Shown: positions 20,115-29,824 of the stretch, piece by piece
How positions within the stretch are numbered: position 1 is the stretch's first letter
How the letters are laid out: each line of letters opens with the position of its first letter
Origin: Pseudomonas psychrophila
GTDB lineage: Bacteria > Pseudomonadota > Gammaproteobacteria > Pseudomonadales > Pseudomonadaceae
Direction: 5' to 3'
Length of the DNA: 64,000 nt
NCBI RefSeq assembly: GCF_001043005.1
Contig: NZ_JYKZ01000001.1
Span: 682,001-746,000 of the forward strand
Program-made: the position numbers and the translations under genes
Notes under the pieces: generated by a model
What the model saw: the letters and a program-made list of their open reading frames with translations, nothing else
Told to the model about the DNA's origin: nothing
The model's database searches: none

Positions 20115-20200
20115 AGGGAGCGAGCTTGCTCGCGATGGCATCACCTCGGTTTGCCTGGCAAACCGTGTAGCCTGCATCGCGAGCAAGCCCGCTCCCACAT
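20115..20200. repeat. REP/REPIN inverted repeat
   Basis: GAGGGAGCGAGCTTGCTCGC on the left pairs with GCGAGCAAGCCCGCTCCCAC on the right across about 40 bases. It is the same REP family as at 4547 and lies between convergent ttgC and pcaC. Confidence 0.85.
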
Positions 20201-20207
20201 GTATCTA

Positions 20208-20600
20208 TTAAACCCGCGACTCAACCCCCAATTCATCCCACACCGACTCTGCCAGGTGGAACGTGGCATTGGCTGCCGGGATGCCGCAGTAAATGGCGCT
20301 CTGCATAATCACTTCCTTGATCTCGGCACGGGTCACCCCGTTGTTTGCTGCCGCTCGCAGGTGCAGTTTGAGCTCTTCATTGCGGTTCATGCCGATCAGC
20401 ATGGCTATGGTGATCAGGCTGCGGGTATGGCGTGGCAAACCGGGGCGGGTCCAGATATCACCCCAGGCATGGCGGGTGATCATTTCCTGGAACTCGCTGT
20501 TGAATTCGGTCAGGGCGTTGAGGCTGCGATCGACATGGGCATCACCCAGCACTGCACGGCGTACTTGCATGCCTTCGTCGTAACGTTGTTTTTCGTCCAC
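20208..20600 (-). CDS. pcaC: 4-carboxymuconolactone decarboxylase
   Basis: A 130-residue enzyme that decarboxylates gamma-carboxymuconolactone to 3-oxoadipate enol-lactone in the protocatechuate branch of the beta-ketoadipate pathway. It is nearly all conserved sequence: DEKQRYDEGMQVRRAVLGDA, then NNGVTRAEIKEVIMQSAIYCG and the terminal WDELGVES. The true start is the GTG at 20600, preceded by GAGGGA. The open frame runs 58 codons farther upstream, over the pcaD end, and that part should be ignored. It is the last gene of the pca operon. Confidence 0.95.
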   Translation of the reverse strand: MDEKQRYDEGMQVRRAVLGDAHVDRSLNALTEFNSEFQEMITRHAWGDIWTRPGLPRHTRSLITIAMLIGMNRNEELKLHLRAAANNGVTRAEIKEVIMQSAIYCGIPAANATFHLAESVWDELGVESRV

Positions 20601-20610
20601 AAAAAATCCC

Positions 20611-21402
20611 TCAGACCGCTGACAAAAATTGCAGCACGCGCTGGCTGAACGCATCGCCCGCCTGCACGTTGGACAGGTGCGCGGCATAAAATTCGGCGTA
20701 CTGCGCGCCTCGCACCTGTTCCTGAATGAAATGGCTGCCCGAAGGCGGCGTGACCGCATCTTCAGTGCCCGCAATCACCAGCATGGGCACTTCTATGGCG
20801 CCCAGCTGATCGCGAAAGTCTGCATCGCGCACAGCAGCACAGTTGGCTGCGTAACCCTGTGGCGAAGTCGCGGCGAGCATGTCGGTTATACGCTTGGCCT
20901 GCCCGGGATTGGCCTGGGCAAAATCAGGGGTAAACCAGCGTGCAATCGATGCATCACGCAGCCCGGCCATCGCCTGCGCGCCGTCTCGCAATACCATTTC
21001 AATTCGCGGGTCCCATACCGAAGGCTCGCCAATTTTGGCCGCGGTGTTGCACACCACCAGCTTGTGCAAGCGAGCACCGGCATTGATGCCCAGCCACTGG
21101 CCAATCAAGCCGCCCATCGACAGCCCGCAAAAATGCGCCCGCTCGATATTCAGGGCATCCAGCAGCGTCAACACATCACCGCCCAGTTGCTCGATGCTGT
21201 ACGGGCCCTCGGTTACCAGGGACTGGCCATGACCACGGGTGTCGTAACGCAACACCTGGAAATGCTCGGCGAATGCCGGAATCTGCGTATCCCACATCCC
21301 CAGATCAGTCCCCAGAGAGTTGGACAACACCAGCACCGGCGCACCTTGCGGGCCCTCCAGCCGGTAATTGAGTTCACCTTCAGCGAGTTGTACACGTCCC
21401 AC
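20611..21402 (-). CDS. pcaD: 3-oxoadipate enol-lactonase
   Basis: An alpha/beta hydrolase of 263 residues that opens 3-oxoadipate enol-lactone to 3-oxoadipate. The nucleophile elbow is CGLSMGGLIGQW, the acid lies in VIAGTEDAVTPP, and the catalytic histidine is probably AAHLSNVQ near the end. The oxyanion stretch SNSLGTDLGMWD is typical. It lies between pcaB (11 bases away) and pcaC (10 bases away), in one operon. Confidence 0.95.
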   Translation of the reverse strand: MGRVQLAEGELNYRLEGPQGAPVLVLSNSLGTDLGMWDTQIPAFAEHFQVLRYDTRGHGQSLVTEGPYSIEQLGGDVLTLLDALNIERAHFCGLSMGGLIGQWLGINAGARLHKLVVCNTAAKIGEPSVWDPRIEMVLRDGAQAMAGLRDASIARWFTPDFAQANPGQAKRITDMLAATSPQGYAANCAAVRDADFRDQLGAIEVPMLVIAGTEDAVTPPSGSHFIQEQVRGAQYAEFYAAHLSNVQAGDAFSQRVLQFLSAV

Positions 21403-21413
21403 GAGCTTCTCCT

Positions 21414-22766
21414 TTAGAGGACCAACGCAAAATGTTCAGCCCGCGCACGCTCGACCCACGTCGTCGCCTGGCCAAGGTAATGGGCCGGATCAAGCAAGCG
21501 ATCCAGCTCGTCTGCATTCAGATGTGCAGTGATTTCAGGCTCATCGCCCAAGACCGCACGCAAATGGCGCTGTTCAGCCACCGCACGTTTGCAGCACTGC
21601 TCCAGTAGATGGTGCGCCGTTTCGCGCCCTACTCGCTGGGCCAGGACGATGCTCACCGCTTCGGCCAGCACCAGCCCGTGGGTCAGGTCAAGATTGCGTG
21701 TCATGCGCTCGCTGTCCACTTCCAGCCCTTGGGCAATGTTCAGTGCCTGAACCAGCGCACCGGACACGACACAGCAAATCTGGGGCAAGGTTTCCCACTC
21801 GGCATGCCACAGGCCCAGGCTGCGTTCGTGCTCCTGGGGCATGGCGCTGAACAGGATGCTCAGTAAGCCTGGCACCCGTGTCGCGGCACTGATCAACACT
21901 GCGCAGCCCACAGGGTTGCGCTTGTGCGGCATGGTCGAAGAACCGCCCTTGCCCGGAGCTGACGGCTCAAATACTTCGGCGGCCTCGGTCTGCATCAGCA
22001 GGCTGATATCGCGACCGATTTTGCCAAGCCCCCCGGCGATCAATCCAAGAGCCGCGCCGAACTCCACCAGACGATCACGCTGGGTATGCCACGGTTGTTC
22101 AGGCAGATTCAGGCCCAACTCATTGGCCAGCGCCTGTGCCACCGGCATCGCCTGATCGCCCAAGGCCGCCAGGGTGCCCGAAGCACCACCAAACTGCAGG
22201 CACAGCAAACGCGGCTTCAGTTCGTTAAGGCGCTGGCGGTTACGGGTGACGGCACCCAGCCAACTGGCAATCTTCATCCCCAACGTGACCGGCGTGGCCT
22301 GCTGCAACCAGGTGCGTCCGGCCAAAGGCGTAGTGGCATAGCGCTGAGCCTGGTCGGCGAGGATGTCCGCCAATTGCGTCAAGTCACGCTCGATCAGCCC
22401 CAGAGCGGTCCGCAATTGCAGCACAACACCGCTGTCCATCACATCCTGACTGGTTGCGCCCAGGTGTACGTAACGCTCGGCTTCGGGCGCGGTGCTGGCA
22501 ATCTGTTTGCCCAAGGCTTTGACCAGCGGAATCGCCGAATTACCGGCACTGACGATTGCCAGGCCCAACGCTTCGAAATCGTAGAGTTCAGCTCGACACG
22601 CCGCCTGAATAGGCGCGACCGCAGAGTGAGGAATCACCCCAACCCCGGCCTGCGCCCGGGCCAGAGCCGCTTCGACGTCAAGCATGGCCTGCACCCGGCC
22701 ATGGTCGCTAAAGACCTCGCCCATGGCCTTGGCCGTAAAGTACGCATCGAAAAGCTGATGACTCAT
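21414..22766 (-). CDS. pcaB: 3-carboxy-cis,cis-muconate cycloisomerase
   Basis: A 450-residue member of the fumarase/argininosuccinate lyase superfamily that closes carboxymuconate to gamma-carboxymuconolactone. The superfamily signature GGSSTMPHKRNPVGC, with its mobile catalytic loop serine, is intact. HLGATSQDVMDSGVVLQLR holds the substrate-binding T/S-x-Q-D stretch. It starts about 47 bases after the pcaT stop. Confidence 0.95.
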   Translation of the reverse strand: MSHQLFDAYFTAKAMGEVFSDHGRVQAMLDVEAALARAQAGVGVIPHSAVAPIQAACRAELYDFEALGLAIVSAGNSAIPLVKALGKQIASTAPEAERYVHLGATSQDVMDSGVVLQLRTALGLIERDLTQLADILADQAQRYATTPLAGRTWLQQATPVTLGMKIASWLGAVTRNRQRLNELKPRLLCLQFGGASGTLAALGDQAMPVAQALANELGLNLPEQPWHTQRDRLVEFGAALGLIAGGLGKIGRDISLLMQTEAAEVFEPSAPGKGGSSTMPHKRNPVGCAVLISAATRVPGLLSILFSAMPQEHERSLGLWHAEWETLPQICCVVSGALVQALNIAQGLEVDSERMTRNLDLTHGLVLAEAVSIVLAQRVGRETAHHLLEQCCKRAVAEQRHLRAVLGDEPEITAHLNADELDRLLDPAHYLGQATTWVERARAEHFALVL

Positions 22767-22813
22767 AAACCTTCCTTAGAAGGCGCGCGCCACCGATGGC
22801 GCGCGCGGTTACA

Positions 22814-24106
22814 TCACAGATCGTGGTGCAGGTACTTGGGCTGCTTGGGCAAGCGGAAGCTGAACAGGAAGGCAATGGCCATCATGACCGTCACATACCA
22901 GTAGAAGCTGTTTTCCATACCCATCGACTTGAGCCCTAGCGCCACATACTCCGCCGAACCACCAAAGATCGCATTGGCGACGGCATACGCCAGCCCCACG
23001 CCCAGCGCACGCACCTGCGGCGGGAACATCTCGGCTTTAACCAGCCCGCTGATTGAGGTGTAGAAGCTGACAATCGCCAGCGCCAACGTAATCAACACAA
23101 AGGCCAGGAACGGACTGCTGATGGTTTTCAGGGTCAGCAGGATCGGCACCGTGCACAGCGTACCCAGCGCACCAAACCAGAGCATGTTGTTACGTCGACC
23201 GATCTTGTCCGCCAGCATGCCGAACAGCGGCTGCATGCACATATATAGAAAGAGCGCACCGGTCATGATGTAACTGGCGGTTTTGGCATGCATACCGGCC
23301 GTATTCACCAGGTACTTCTGCATATAGGTGGTAAAGGTGTAGAAAATCAGCGAGCCGCCTGCGGTGTAACCCAACACGGTAATAAACGCTGCCTTATGGT
23401 CACGGAACAATGCCCTCACGCTGCCGGCGTCCTTGTCCTGACGGGTTTCGGCACTGGTGGTTTCTTTCAGGGTGCGACGCAGCATCAACGAAATCAGCGC
23501 AGCAATGGCACCGATCACGAACGGTACGCGCCAGCCCCAGGCTCGCAGTTCATCTTCTGACAGGAACTGTTGAAGAATCACCACCACCAACACAGCCAAC
23601 AGTTGCCCGCCGATCAGCGTCACATACTGGAAAGAGGCAAAGAAGCCGCGCTGCCCCTTGAGCGCCACTTCACTCATATAGGTCGCCGTGGTGCCGTATT
23701 CGCCCCCCACTGACAGTCCCTGAAACAGTCGCGCCATCAACAGCAGGGCCGGAGCCCAGGCACCAATCGAGGCGTAGGTAGGCAAACAGGCGATGACCAG
23801 CGAGCCGGCGCACATCATCAGCACCGAGATCATCATTGAATTCTTTCGCCCATGCTTGTCGGCGACCCGGCCAAACAGCCAGCCACCAATGGGGCGCATC
23901 AGAAAGCCGGCCGCGAACACACCGGCGGTGTTGAGCAACTGCACCGTAGGGTCATCGGAGGGGAAAAAAGCAGGCGCAAAGTAAATCGCACAAAAGGCGT
24001 AAACGTAAAAGTCGAACCATTCGACAAGGTTGCCGGAGGACGCACCGACAATCGCAAAGATCCTTTTTTTACGCTCCTCTCCTGTGTAGTGAGTTTCTGT
24101 TGTCAT
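22814..24106 (-). CDS. pcaT: MFS permease PcaT (KgtP-like; dicarboxylate/3-oxoadipate uptake)
   Basis: A 430-residue major facilitator of the metabolite:H+ symporter family, related to alpha-ketoglutarate permease. Family motifs are [14 protein letters not shown] in helix 1, [15 protein letters not shown] in the loop 2-3 signature, and [17 protein letters not shown]. Twelve membrane segments are expected. I chose the ATG at 24106; a TTG 30 bases upstream would add ten residues. Placement among pca genes supports 3-oxoadipate or related dicarboxylate uptake, as in P. putida PcaT. A REPIN separates it from pcaF upstream. Confidence 0.88.
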   Translation of the reverse strand: MTTETHYTGEERKKRIFAIVGASSGNLVEWFDFYVYAFCAIYFAPAFFPSDDPTVQLLNTAGVFAAGFLMRPIGGWLFGRVADKHGRKNSMMISVLMMCAGSLVIACLPTYASIGAWAPALLLMARLFQGLSVGGEYGTTATYMSEVALKGQRGFFASFQYVTLIGGQLLAVLVVVILQQFLSEDELRAWGWRVPFVIGAIAALISLMLRRTLKETTSAETRQDKDAGSVRALFRDHKAAFITVLGYTAGGSLIFYTFTTYMQKYLVNTAGMHAKTASYIMTGALFLYMCMQPLFGMLADKIGRRNNMLWFGALGTLCTVPILLTLKTISSPFLAFVLITLALAIVSFYTSISGLVKAEMFPPQVRALGVGLAYAVANAIFGGSAEYVALGLKSMGMENSFYWYVTVMMAIAFLFSFRLPKQPKYLHHDL

Positions 24107-24194
24107 GTTTATGTACTCATCAGGTTTTAGTTGCAATCAGACACACCTTGCAACATATAGCGCCGTAACCGCAATAAGCCGAACGACTGAGACC

Positions 24195-24280
24195 GTGGGA
24201 GCGAGCCTGCTCGCGAAGGTCTCAAGAGCAACGCGGTTATCCAGTAAACCAGGAGTCTTCGCGAGCAGGCTCGCTCCCAC
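24195..24280. repeat. REP/REPIN inverted repeat inside the pca cluster
   Basis: GTGGGAGCGAGCCTGCTCGC and its exact complement flank about 46 bases. This is the best-preserved copy of the REP family in the window. It lies between pcaF and pcaT, which are read in the same direction, so it could cap the upstream message and lower expression of pcaTBDC. Confidence 0.9.
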
Positions 24281-24300
24281 AGAGTCAGTATTGAGCGCTA

Positions 24301-25503
24301 TCAGACCCGCTCTATCGCCAATGCCAGACCTTGCCCAACACCCACGCACATGGTGGCCAGGCCTTTCTTGCCGCCGGTTTTTTCCAACTGATGCAGGGCG
24401 GTCATCACAATTCGTGCCCCGCTCATGCCCAGCGGGTGGCCCAGCGCAATGGCACCACCGTTGGGGTTAACCTGCGGCGCGTCATCTGCCAGGCCCAACT
24501 CCCGCAATACGGCCAGGCCTTGGCTGGCGAACGCTTCGTTGAGTTCGATCACATCAAAATCGCTGACCGCCAGACCCAGGCGCTCAACCAGCTTGCGTAC
24601 CGCAGGCACCGGGCCGATGCCCATGACACGCGGCGCCACACCGGCGCTGGCCATGCCCAGGACTCGAGCACGAGGGGTCAGGCCATGACGCTTGACCGCC
24701 TCGGCCGACGCCAGAATCAGCGCCGCCGCCCCGTCATTGACCCCCGAGGCATTACCTGCGGTAACGGTCTTGTCCGGGCCGTTGACCGGCTTGAGTTTGC
24801 CCAGTGTTTCGAGGCTGGTGTCCGCACGGGGATGTTCATCGTGCTCAACGATGGTTTCGCCCTTTTTATGGGCGATACGAACCGGCACGATTTCTTCGGC
24901 GAAGTAACCTGCAGCCTGGGCAGCCGCAGTACGTTGCTGGCTGCGCAGGGCGAAAGCGTCCTGATCGGCGCGAGAAATGTTGTACTCGTCGGCCACGTTG
25001 TCCGCCGTCTGTGGCATCGGATCGACACCGTACTGGGCTTTCATCAGCGGGTTGATAAAACGCCAGCCGATGGTGGTGTCTTCCAGCTTCATGTTGCGTG
25101 AGAACGCCGCATCGGCCTTGCCCATCACAAACGGCGCTCGTGACATGGACTCAACGCCCCCGGCAATCGCCAACTCCATCTCGCCACTGGCAATGGCGCG
25201 GAACGCCGTACCGATGGCATCCATGCCCGAGGCACACAGACGGTTGAGCGTCACGCCGGGAATGGTTGGCGCCAGCCCGGCCAGCAACGCGGCCATGCGG
25301 GCTACGTTGCGATTGTCTTCACCGGCCTGGTTGGCACAGCCGAAAAACACTTCGTCGACTTCGTCCCATTTCACGCTAGGGTTGCGCTCGATCAGTGCCT
25401 TGATTGGTGCTGCAGCCAGGTCATCCGCACGAACCGTTGCCAGACCACCGCCAAAACGGCCAATGGGTGTACGAATCGCATCGCAAATAAAGACTTCACG
25501 CAT
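24301..25503 (-). CDS. pcaF: 3-oxoadipyl-CoA thiolase
   Basis: A 400-residue thiolase that splits 3-oxoadipyl-CoA into succinyl-CoA and acetyl-CoA, the last pathway step. The acyl-accepting cysteine is in [10 protein letters not shown], the two histidine/cysteine active-site stretches are [16 protein letters not shown] and [10 protein letters not shown]. The N terminus [20 protein letters not shown] is typical of PcaF/PaaJ. The ATG overlaps the pcaJ stop by one base, indicating coupling, and outranks the GTG just before it. Confidence 0.95.
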   Translation of the reverse strand: MREVFICDAIRTPIGRFGGGLATVRADDLAAAPIKALIERNPSVKWDEVDEVFFGCANQAGEDNRNVARMAALLAGLAPTIPGVTLNRLCASGMDAIGTAFRAIASGEMELAIAGGVESMSRAPFVMGKADAAFSRNMKLEDTTIGWRFINPLMKAQYGVDPMPQTADNVADEYNISRADQDAFALRSQQRTAAAQAAGYFAEEIVPVRIAHKKGETIVEHDEHPRADTSLETLGKLKPVNGPDKTVTAGNASGVNDGAAALILASAEAVKRHGLTPRARVLGMASAGVAPRVMGIGPVPAVRKLVERLGLAVSDFDVIELNEAFASQGLAVLRELGLADDAPQVNPNGGAIALGHPLGMSGARIVMTALHQLEKTGGKKGLATMCVGVGQGLALAIERV

Positions 25504-26282
25504 CACGCTTCTCCCGGTGCCTGGCCGTGGGCCAGTGCAGTGCGCGCTTCCAGATCGCGCAAGGCCGTCAGCTCAACATCGGTCGGGGCCGCCGTCTGCT
25601 GCACGTTGTCGGCAAAGCGAATGGCCCAGCCGGTGGCCGCGATCACTTGCTCGCGGGTCACCCCCGGGTGCAACGCAGTGACCACGAATTCGTTGGTCTG
25701 CGCTTCAGGTTCCATGGTGCACAGGTCAGTAATGATCCCGACCGGGCCCGCGCCTGGCAGGCCCAGACGTTTGCGGGAGTCGCCGCCTTCGCCGTGACCT
25801 ACCGAGGTAATGAAGTCCAGTTTGTCGACAAATGAGCGGGCGGACTGCTTGAGGATAATCAGCACGCTTTTCGCCGACCCGGCGATTTCCGGCGCACCAC
25901 CTGCACCTGGCAGGCGCACTTTTGGCTGGTGATAGTCGCCGACCACTGTGGTGTTGATATTGCCGAAGCGGTCGACCTGGGCAGCGCCCAGAAAGCCCAC
26001 ATCGACCCGGCCGCCTTGCAGCCAGTAACGGAAGATTTCGCTGGTGGACACCACGGTGTCAGCGGTTTCAGCCAGCTCACCGTCGCCAATCGACAGCGGC
26101 AGTACATTGGGCTTGGCGCCAATCGGGCCAGACTCGTAAATCAGCACGACATCGGGCGATGAAGTCAGGCGCGCCAGGTTGGCCGCTTTGGAAGGCAGGC
26201 CGATCCCGACAAAACACACCGAGCCGTTTTTCAAACGGCGAGCGGCGGCAACGGTCATCATTTCATTGGTGGAGTAAGTCAT
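25503..26282 (-). CDS. pcaJ: 3-oxoadipate CoA-transferase, subunit B
   Basis: A 259-residue subunit that, with PcaI, moves CoA from succinyl-CoA to 3-oxoadipate. The catalytic glutamate is in [10 protein letters not shown] near residue 51, and [21 protein letters not shown] follows. It is longer than the scoB product in this window and belongs to the glutaconate/3-oxoadipate transferase branch. It overlaps pcaI by one base upstream and pcaF by one base downstream, so pcaIJF is one translationally coupled unit. Confidence 0.92.
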   Translation of the reverse strand: MTYSTNEMMTVAAARRLKNGSVCFVGIGLPSKAANLARLTSSPDVVLIYESGPIGAKPNVLPLSIGDGELAETADTVVSTSEIFRYWLQGGRVDVGFLGAAQVDRFGNINTTVVGDYHQPKVRLPGAGGAPEIAGSAKSVLIILKQSARSFVDKLDFITSVGHGEGGDSRKRLGLPGAGPVGIITDLCTMEPEAQTNEFVVTALHPGVTREQVIAATGWAIRFADNVQQTAAPTDVELTALRDLEARTALAHGQAPGEA

Positions 26283-27139
26283 TATTTTGCCTCCAGAGCA
26301 CGGGCCAGCTTGGCCTGGAACTCACTGAAATTTGCAGTGCCATGGATGTATTCGTTGATCCAGGCAGTGAACGTCTCACGGTCGCGAGCAATCGGGTCCC
26401 ACGCCTGATAGAAGACGTTATCGCGCTCGGTGTAGCCGTGGGCGTAGGAAGGATGCGCGCCGCCCGGCACATGGCATACCGCGCTAAGTGCCCAGGTGGG
26501 CAGTACACAGGCGTTCATAGGGGCTTGCAGGTCGTCGACGATTTCTTCAACCGTGACGATGCAGCGCTTGGCCGCCAACGCCGCCTCTTTCTGCACCCCC
26601 AAAATGCCCCACAGCAGCACGTTGCCTTTGCGGTCAGCCTTTTGCGCATGAATCACCGTCACGTCCGGACGCACCGCCGGCACGGCGGCCAACACTTCAC
26701 CCGTGAACGGGCAAGTGACCGTCTTGATCAGCGGGTTGACCTTGGGCAGGTCAGAGCCTGCGTAGGCACGCAGCACGGCGAATGGCAGGCCCGAGGCACC
26801 CGCCACGTAGGCGTTGGCCAGGTCGGCATGGCTGTGTTCTTCAATTTCCAGCGGTTGCGGCCACTGCTTCTCAACGGCATCGCGCAGACGATGCAACGAG
26901 CCAACACCCGGATTGCCCCCCCAGGAGAAAATCAATTTTCGTGCACAACCGGCACCGATCAACTGGTCGTAGACCAGGTCAGGTGTCATCCGTACTAGGG
27001 TCAGATCTTTCTTGCCCTGACGAATGATTTCATGACCCGCTGCAGTCGGAATCAGGTGAGTGAAACCTTCGAGGGCAACGGTGTCGCCATCGCTCACAAA
27101 TTGTTTCACCGCGTCGTGTAACGAAATGATGTCTGCCAT
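26282..27139 (-). CDS. pcaI: 3-oxoadipate CoA-transferase, subunit A
   Basis: A 285-residue alpha subunit starting ADIISLHDAVKQFVSDGDTVALEGF. The start is the ATG at 27139, with GGGAG 9 bases before it; the open frame continues 34 codons upstream without family support. It carries SWGGNPGVGSLHRL and the VTVIHAQKADRKGNVLLWG stretch of the family. It is the first gene of pcaIJF and has its own upstream pair of PcaR-like boxes. Confidence 0.92.
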   Translation of the reverse strand: MADIISLHDAVKQFVSDGDTVALEGFTHLIPTAAGHEIIRQGKKDLTLVRMTPDLVYDQLIGAGCARKLIFSWGGNPGVGSLHRLRDAVEKQWPQPLEIEEHSHADLANAYVAGASGLPFAVLRAYAGSDLPKVNPLIKTVTCPFTGEVLAAVPAVRPDVTVIHAQKADRKGNVLLWGILGVQKEAALAAKRCIVTVEEIVDDLQAPMNACVLPTWALSAVCHVPGGAHPSYAHGYTERDNVFYQAWDPIARDRETFTAWINEYIHGTANFSEFQAKLARALEAK

Positions 27140-27240
27140 CTGGGGTAGCTCCCGTTTTTTGTAAGCCACTGCGATTGAAGAAGGTGCGCCAGAGCGACAC
27201 CGGATGCTCAGCAGGTTAAGCCGCAGCTTTCGCTCAAACA

Positions 27241-27280
27241 ATCCGATAATCGACTATGTGTTCGTTAATCGAACACATAG
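27241..27280 (-). promoter_or_regulatory. PcaR-like operator pair upstream of pcaI
   Basis: Two elements resemble the PcaR half-site GTTCGATAATCGCAC (consensus from memory). ATCCGATAATCGACT starts at 27241 (10/15) and GTTCGTTAATCGAAC at 27260 (13/15). The second is the centre of a 27-base palindrome with perfect 11-base arms, CTATGTGTTCG/CGAACACATAG. The centres are 19 bp apart, and the pair lies about 100 bases before the pcaI start. Confidence 0.7.
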
Positions 27281-27295
27281 TTAGCACGACAACGA

Positions 27296-28642
27296 TCAGG
27301 TTGCGTCCGCATGGCTGACCATGCCCTTGATCAAAACCGCAGCGGTTGCCAGAGCGGCAGGAATCACCAGCGCGGTCAGCACTTGCTCGAAGTTCCAGCC
27401 CAGTCCCAGCAGCGTCGCGCCCATCCATGCACCCAGAATTGCACCGAAGCGACCAATGCCAAGCATCCAGGACACCCCCGTGGCGCGGCCTTGGGTCGGG
27501 TAGAAACGTGCAGCCAAAGAAGGCATCGCCGATTGCGCACCGTTCACACACATACCGGCCACCAGCACCAGGGTGGCGAGCAGGGTGATGTTGCCCAGGC
27601 TCTGGCCCACAGCGTAGGCAAACACCCCGGCCAGCAGGTAGAAAATGCCGATCACCTTGTGCGGATTGAATCGGTCCATCGCCCATCCCACACCCACCGC
27701 ACTCAGCACCCCGCCGAACTGGAATAGAGCGCCAATGAATGCCGCCTGCTCCATGCTTGCGCCACTGTCACGCATCAACGTCGGTAGCCAGCTGGTGAGC
27801 AGATACACAATCACCAGCCCCATGAAATAGGTGAGCCACAGCAACAAGGTGCCCGTGCTGTAGGTGCCGGAAAAAATCACCGCAAACACGTTGCGGGCCT
27901 TGACGGTCTTTTGCTCCGGCACACTGAAGCTTGCAGCTTGAGCCACAACTGCCGGATTGATCGGGGCCAAGGCTTTGCGCACGAGCTCAATACTGCGATT
28001 GCGTACGACCAGAAAACGCGCCGATTCAGGCAACCACACCACTAAAACCAGGGTCAGGATCAGCGGCAACACCCCGCCGATCAGCAGCAGGCTGTGCCAC
28101 CCATACATAGGGATCAGCTTGGCCGAGACAAACCCGCCTGCGGCCATGCCCAGGTTGAAGCCGCAGAACATGCCGGTCACCAGCAAGGACTTGTGGCGTT
28201 CAGGGGTGTACTCCGACAGCAACGTGGTGGCATTGGGCATCCCGGCCCCCAGTCCCAAACCGGTCAAAAAGCGCAACACCAGTAATTGATCAACGTTGGT
28301 GCTGTAGGCCGACGCCAGGCTGAACCCGCCAAAAACCAGTACCGCGACCACCAGCACCACTTTGCGACCAAAACGGTCCGCCAGCGGCCCCGAACCCAAC
28401 GCACCAAACACCATGCCGATCAGGGCGGCACTCATGACCGGCCCCAGGCTGGCGCGATCTATGCCCCAGTCCTGAGACAGCGCCGGTGCAATAAAGCCCA
28501 TTGCAGCGGTGTCCAGGCCATCGAGGAAAACAATCAGAAAACACAGGATCACCACGCGCCACTGGTAGCGTGACAAGGGTTGAGCATTGATGAAGGACTG
28601 CACATCAAGGCAGTTGCCGACGGGAGACTGGGGTGAATTCAT
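27296..28642 (-). CDS. pcaK: Aromatic acid MFS transporter PcaK
   Basis: A 448-residue permease of the aromatic acid:H+ symporter family, expected to take up 4-hydroxybenzoate and protocatechuate. Characteristic pieces are FLDGLDTAAMGFIAPAL in helix 1, including the DGxD motif needed for transport in PcaK, GPLADRFGRKVVL in the 2-3 loop, and FLTGLGLGAGMPNATTLLSEY. Start is the ATG at 28642; 20 extra upstream codons are unsupported. The start region has an AANAANAA sequence but a poor Shine-Dalgarno. Confidence 0.9.
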   Translation of the reverse strand: MNSPQSPVGNCLDVQSFINAQPLSRYQWRVVILCFLIVFLDGLDTAAMGFIAPALSQDWGIDRASLGPVMSAALIGMVFGALGSGPLADRFGRKVVLVVAVLVFGGFSLASAYSTNVDQLLVLRFLTGLGLGAGMPNATTLLSEYTPERHKSLLVTGMFCGFNLGMAAGGFVSAKLIPMYGWHSLLLIGGVLPLILTLVLVVWLPESARFLVVRNRSIELVRKALAPINPAVVAQAASFSVPEQKTVKARNVFAVIFSGTYSTGTLLLWLTYFMGLVIVYLLTSWLPTLMRDSGASMEQAAFIGALFQFGGVLSAVGVGWAMDRFNPHKVIGIFYLLAGVFAYAVGQSLGNITLLATLVLVAGMCVNGAQSAMPSLAARFYPTQGRATGVSWMLGIGRFGAILGAWMGATLLGLGWNFEQVLTALVIPAALATAAVLIKGMVSHADAT

Positions 28643-28651
28643 TATTTTTAT
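28643..28651 (-). promoter_or_regulatory. Candidate Crc/Hfq (AANAANAA) site at the pcaK start
   Basis: The message reads TATAAAAATAATG, so AAAAATAA immediately precedes and touches the start codon. This fits the AANAANAA motif through which Hfq-Crc blocks translation during carbon catabolite repression in Pseudomonas. The position over the ribosome site is the usual one. Confidence 0.5.
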
Positions 28652-28889
28652 ACCGAGTAAAAACCAGGGCGAACAAAAACCGGCCAGAGGCTGGCGGCTC
28701 ACACTAAAAACTATCGGGGGATCAACGAATCTTCGGGCGACTGTGCAGTGACTGCGTCAATGACGGACAGATTGGGGTGCTCATGGCGTGTAGCCTCTTC
28801 ATTATTATTTTGGCCAGGTGCCGAAGAACGCGCAGCGGACTTCGAACGGGGCGCTGAGGCGACATTAAGCAGCGCACTGCCAGCACGCA

Positions 28890-28923
28890 ATTCGATAAAC
28901 GCTTAAGTGTGCGTTTATCGAAC
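28890..28923 (-). promoter_or_regulatory. PcaR-like operator pair upstream of pcaK
   Basis: TTCGATAAACGC and GCGTTTATCGAA are perfect 12-base inverted arms around an 8-base spacer. The right one, read on the minus strand, is GTTCGATAAACGCAC, 14/15 to the PcaR consensus as I recall it; the left scores about 11/15. Centres are 19 bp apart. Confidence 0.75.
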
Positions 28924-28940
28924 GCTTAGTAGCTGCTGCA

Positions 28941-29783
28941 TCAACTGAACAACTGGGTACTCAGTTCACGGCTTGCGTTGAGCATGATCGGTAAAAAGCG
29001 CTGTTCAAGCTCGGTGCGAGTAACCCGACCCGCGTGAGTGCTGACGTTCAAGGCTGCCAGCACTTGCCCGGAAGCGTCATACACCGGCACGGCAATCGAG
29101 CGCAGGCCTTGCTCCAGTTCTTGATCGACCACACACCAGCCTTGCTCCCGCACTTGCTGCAAACATTCAAGCAAGGCCTCGGGTGTGTGCAGGGTACGGC
29201 TGGTTTTAGCCTGGAACTCACCGTGGGCCAGATATTCGTGCAACGTCACATCATCCAGCGCTGCCAGCAGGATGCGTCCCATCGAGGTGCAATAGGCAGG
29301 CAGACGGCCACCTACCGACAGATCTACCGAGATCAGGCGCTGGGTCGTTGCCGAGCGGGCGATGTAGAGGATGTCATCGCCTTCGAGGGTCGCCATGTTG
29401 CACGCCTCGTGCAATTGTTCGCTCATGCGGTCCAGATACGGTTGGGCCGTTACCGCCAGCGGCGTCGACGACAGATAGGCATGGCCCAGGGTCAGCACTT
29501 TAGGCAGCAAGGAATAGGTTCGGCCATCGGTGGTCGCATAACCGAGCTTGATCAGGGTGTACAGGCAGCGGCGCACTGCGGCCCGCGGGATTTCAGTGCG
29601 ATGGCTGATCTGCGCAATGGTCAGATGCCGTTTGCGCTCCTGAAACGCCTGCACGACCGCCAGGCCTCGGGCCAGCGACGACATAAAGTCAGGGTCGCCG
29701 GTAAATGCCTGTATACGCTTGGCCGGTGACGCCACAATCGGTGGCGCGATACTGGCTACGCCATTGCGCAGTTGATCATTCAT
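28941..29783 (-). CDS. pcaR: IclR-family regulator PcaR
   Basis: A 280-residue IclR-type activator that senses 3-oxoadipate and switches on the pca genes. A winged helix-turn-helix covers about 33-95 (FMSSLARGLAVVQAFQERKR, then LTIAQISHRTEIPRAAVRRCLYTL). The IclR effector domain follows, with LISVDLSVGGRLPAYCTSMGRILLA and ALNVSTHAGRVT. Start is the ATG at 29783, preceded by GGGGGTTGGGA; a TTG two codons earlier is less likely. PcaR-like boxes lie upstream of pcaR, pcaK and pcaI, consistent with auto- and pathway control. Confidence 0.93.
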   Translation of the reverse strand: MNDQLRNGVASIAPPIVASPAKRIQAFTGDPDFMSSLARGLAVVQAFQERKRHLTIAQISHRTEIPRAAVRRCLYTLIKLGYATTDGRTYSLLPKVLTLGHAYLSSTPLAVTAQPYLDRMSEQLHEACNMATLEGDDILYIARSATTQRLISVDLSVGGRLPAYCTSMGRILLAALDDVTLHEYLAHGEFQAKTSRTLHTPEALLECLQQVREQGWCVVDQELEQGLRSIAVPVYDASGQVLAALNVSTHAGRVTRTELEQRFLPIMLNASRELSTQLFS

Positions 29784-29824
29784 TCCCAACCCCCAGCTTC
29801 AGCTATTTATAGTTATGGCACGCC

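Larger units (their letters stand above)
28643..28940. other. pcaR-pcaK intergenic region
   Basis: About 300 bases with no gene. It contains the PcaR-like operator pair near its pcaR end and the AANAANAA element at the pcaK start. Between them I saw no further structure. Confidence 0.5.

Noticed and set aside
20601..20774. 58-codon upstream extension of pcaC
   Set aside because: It overlaps pcaD and is not conserved; the GTG at 20600 has a ribosome site and matches the family N terminus.
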